Source of the DNA: an uncultured Actinomycetes bacterium
GTDB taxonomy: Bacteria > Actinomycetota > Actinomycetes > Nanopelagicales > Nanopelagicaceae
DNA length: 9,102 bases
Reading direction: 5' to 3'
Assembly (NCBI GenBank): GCA_903939005.1
Contig: CAJAFH010000185.1
Span: 1 to 9,102 of the forward strand
Numbering within the stretch: position 1 is the stretch's first letter; every line of letters begins with the position of its first letter. The notes below the pieces were generated by a model that saw only the letters and a list, made by a program, of their open reading frames with translations, was not told where the DNA came from and ran no database searches. Positions 7,720-9,102 of this stretch are shown piece after piece. Position numbers and translations under genes: made by a program.

Positions 7720-8427
7720 CTAGCGGGCTAAGAGCGGTTCACAAATCTGTGCCAAGTTAGCGCTAAATGCGGCTTCGCCTTGACTCCAGAATCGTGCAAT
7801 AGGACGACCGATAACAACGTAACTTGCACCAGCCTCGATCGCCGCGAGTGGTGTCATGGTGCGAACTTGGTCATCTGCTGGAGCGTTTGCATCGATTGGG
7901 CGAACGCCTGGCGTGATGATGGCCGGATCATTGCCAATGGCTGCGCGTATTGCTGCAACTTCCATGGGTGAACAGACGATTGCTTTAGCCCCCGCTGAAA
8001 TTGCCAACTTAGCCAGGCCAACAGCGCTATCAAGCGCGTTATTGCGATAACCAATTTCGATTAAATCTGGTTCACCAAGGCTGGTCAAGATTGTTACCGC
8101 AGTTACTTCAGTTTCTGGAAGTTCCTTGACAGCTGCTGCAATCATCGCTTGTCCACCAGAAGCATGAACGGTTAGAAATCGGGGTTTCAAATTAGCTACT
8201 GCTGCTGCGGCCTGCCCAACTGTGTTTGGAATGTCATGCAGTTTCAGATCAAGAAATAGATCTAACTCATGATCAGCGCACACCGCACGAACTCCTTCAG
8301 CGCCAAAGTTCAGAAAGAACTCCAACCCCAACTTAATTCCAGTGATGTGTGGAGCTACTAACTTTGCCCATTGCTTCGCAACTTCCAAATCTGAAGTATC
8401 AGTGGCTAAAATTATTGGTGCTTTCAT
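7720..8427 (-). CDS. pyrF: Orotidine 5'-phosphate decarboxylase (short type 1 form)
   Basis: PyrF decarboxylates OMP to UMP, the last step of de novo pyrimidine synthesis. The 235 residues form one TIM barrel with the type 1 signatures: D10 in ILATDTSD, K32 in IKLGLEF, the catalytic DLKLHDIPNTV (60-70) with D60, K62 and D65, TVHASGG (86-92), and the phosphate-binding GVRP (174-177) with R176 and IGRPI (216-220) with R218. Mycobacterial PyrF is a longer, different subtype, so this gene differs from that branch of Actinobacteria while keeping the same position. Its ATG overlaps the pyrD stop (ATGA), so the last two steps of UMP synthesis are translationally coupled. A perfect inverted repeat lies immediately upstream and ends on the A of the start codon. 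Confidence 0.97.
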   Translation of the reverse strand: MKAPIILATDTSDLEVAKQWAKLVAPHITGIKLGLEFFLNFGAEGVRAVCADHELDLFLDLKLHDIPNTVGQAAAAVANLKPRFLTVHASGGQAMIAAAVKELPETEVTAVTILTSLGEPDLIEIGYRNNALDSAVGLAKLAISAGAKAIVCSPMEVAAIRAAIGNDPAIITPGVRPIDANAPADDQVRTMTPLAAIEAGASYVVIGRPIARFWSQGEAAFSANLAQICEPLLAR

Positions 8428-9102
8428 CGCACACTGCTTTCTGGTCGGTGTGCGAAACCAACAGCTTCTCGCAGCGAACTAAAGCCCTTTTCGGTCAAAA
8501 TTTGACGTAACTCGTTTTGAATTTTCATGATCGCAGTTGGGTTTCCAAATGAGGCAGTTCCAACTGACACCCCACTTGCACCGGCCAGAATTAATTCGAA
8601 TGCGTCGGCGCCCGATGAAACTCCACCCATACCTAAAATCGGAACCTTTGGTAACGCTTCGTGGACCTGGTAAATCGCACGGACCGCTATTGGTCGGATC
8701 GCTGGGCCAGATAATCCACCAGTACGGCCGCCTAAATGAGGTCGCATGGTATTTGGATTAATGACCATACCCAGTACAGTATTAATCAGCGCTAGCCCAT
8801 CGGCTCCGGCATCGATAACACCGCGAGCGATCGAAACAATATCGGTTACATCAGGTGAGAGTTTTGCGATGATTGGTAAGTCTCCACCGATGGTTCGGCG
8901 CACTCCCTCGATTACCGTTTGGGCCGATTCCAAATGACAAGCAAAAACCATGCCACGATTTTCTACATTAGGACAAGAGATATTTACTTCAAGCGCCGAA
9001 ATTCCAGCAACACCTCGTAGTCGACGAGCAAGCGAGGCAAACTCTTCAGCAGTTTCACCAGCGATCGAAACAATGATGCGCGCCTTTTGTTCAACTAACC
9101 AA
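8424..9102 (-). CDS. pyrD: Dihydroorotate dehydrogenase, class 1 (probably 1B), 5' end beyond window
   Basis: PyrD oxidises dihydroorotate to orotate. About 225 C-terminal residues are visible; the frame is open to the right edge (WLVEQKARIIVSIAGETAEE...), so the methionine at 8951 is internal and not the start. The active-site loop NISCPNVENRG carries a cysteine (codon 8975-8973), as in class 1 enzymes; class 2 enzymes use serine there. FMN-barrel motifs follow: IIAKLSPDVTDI, INTVLGM, GGLSGPAIRPIAVRAIYQV, GMGGVSSGADAFELILAGAS, and VGTASFGNP. The pattern best fits class 1B (NAD-linked), which normally works with the iron-sulfur subunit PyrK; no pyrK is visible here, and it would have to lie upstream or elsewhere. 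The gene ends in a four-base overlap with pyrF. Subclass 1B is an inference from loop sequence. Confidence 0.93.
   Translation of the reverse strand, partial: WLVEQKARIIVSIAGETAEEFASLARRLRGVAGISALEVNISCPNVENRGMVFACHLESAQTVIEGVRRTIGGDLPIIAKLSPDVTDIVSIARGVIDAGADGLALINTVLGMVINPNTMRPHLGGRTGGLSGPAIRPIAVRAIYQVHEALPKVPILGMGGVSSGADAFELILAGASGVSVGTASFGNPTAIMKIQNELRQILTEKGFSSLREAVGFAHRPESSVR
8427..8455 (-). repeat. Perfect 8-bp inverted repeat at the pyrD-pyrF junction
   Basis: The arms TCGCACAC (8427-8434 on the plus strand) and GTGTGCGA (8448-8455) are exact reverse complements around a 13-base loop. In the transcript this folds into a stem within the last codons of pyrD, and its 3' arm ends on the A of the pyrF AUG. 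The loop holds AGAAAG, a possible weak ribosome binding site. There is no U-tract, so it is not a typical terminator. A role in coupling or in damping pyrF translation is possible but unproven. Confidence 0.5.

Noticed and set aside
8427..8455. The pyrD-pyrF inverted repeat as a transcription terminator
   Set aside because: No run of U follows the stem, and the next gene starts immediately in overlap with pyrD.
8424..8951. A short PyrD starting at the methionine at 8951
   Set aside because: The frame stays open upstream to the window edge and encodes the active-site loop NISCPN just before that methionine, so the true start lies outside.
1..9102. Defence system, prophage, transposon or CRISPR content
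   Set aside because: Every gene is a recognisable housekeeping gene in a conserved order, and there are no repeats, integrases or transposases.

Overview
The window is a dense, single-strand block of housekeeping genes. Ten protein genes all read on the minus strand, so transcription runs from the right edge (position 9102) to the left edge (position 1). In transcription order they are: pyrD (5' end outside the window), pyrF, a fused mIHF-guanylate kinase gene, rpoZ, coaBC, metK, a priA-like gene, def, fmt and rsmB (3' end outside the window). Only about 159 bases lie between genes, so roughly 98% of the window is coding. The longest gap is 54 bases. No stretch of 300 bases lacks a gene, and I see no RNA genes, mobile elements, CRISPR arrays or large repeats.

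The organism is very probably an actinobacterium. The gene order pyrF, mIHF, gmk, rpoZ, coaBC, metK, priA, fmt, rsmB matches the corresponding region of Mycobacterium and relatives. The actinobacteria-specific mIHF domain is present, and the PriA is the degenerate actinobacterial type. Base composition is moderate rather than GC-rich, genes overlap or nearly touch, and start codons include GTG and TTG. Together these suggest a streamlined aquatic lineage, such as the freshwater acI group (Nanopelagicales). That placement is an inference from gene content and style, not from a search.

Layout: 9102-7720 holds the last two steps of UMP synthesis (PyrD class 1, then PyrF, overlapping by ATGA). 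7710-6844 is a 288-residue protein joining the nucleoid protein mIHF to guanylate kinase. 6789-6541 is the omega subunit of RNA polymerase. 6513-4134 holds coenzyme A synthesis (CoaBC) and S-adenosylmethionine synthesis (MetK). 4095-2224 is a helicase-deficient PriA homologue. 2196-1 holds deformylase, Met-tRNA formyltransferase and the 16S rRNA m5C967 methyltransferase, a formyl-methionine and ribosome module.

The genes link nucleotide supply, cofactor supply (CoA, SAM), chromosome and transcription factors, and translation initiation. MetK makes the SAM that RsmB uses, and Fmt and Def add and remove the formyl group on initiator methionine. The most unusual element is the mIHF-Gmk fusion. 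Secondary points are a perfect 8-bp inverted repeat ending on the pyrF start codon, the loss of helicase motifs in PriA, and the missing flap cysteine in CoaC.
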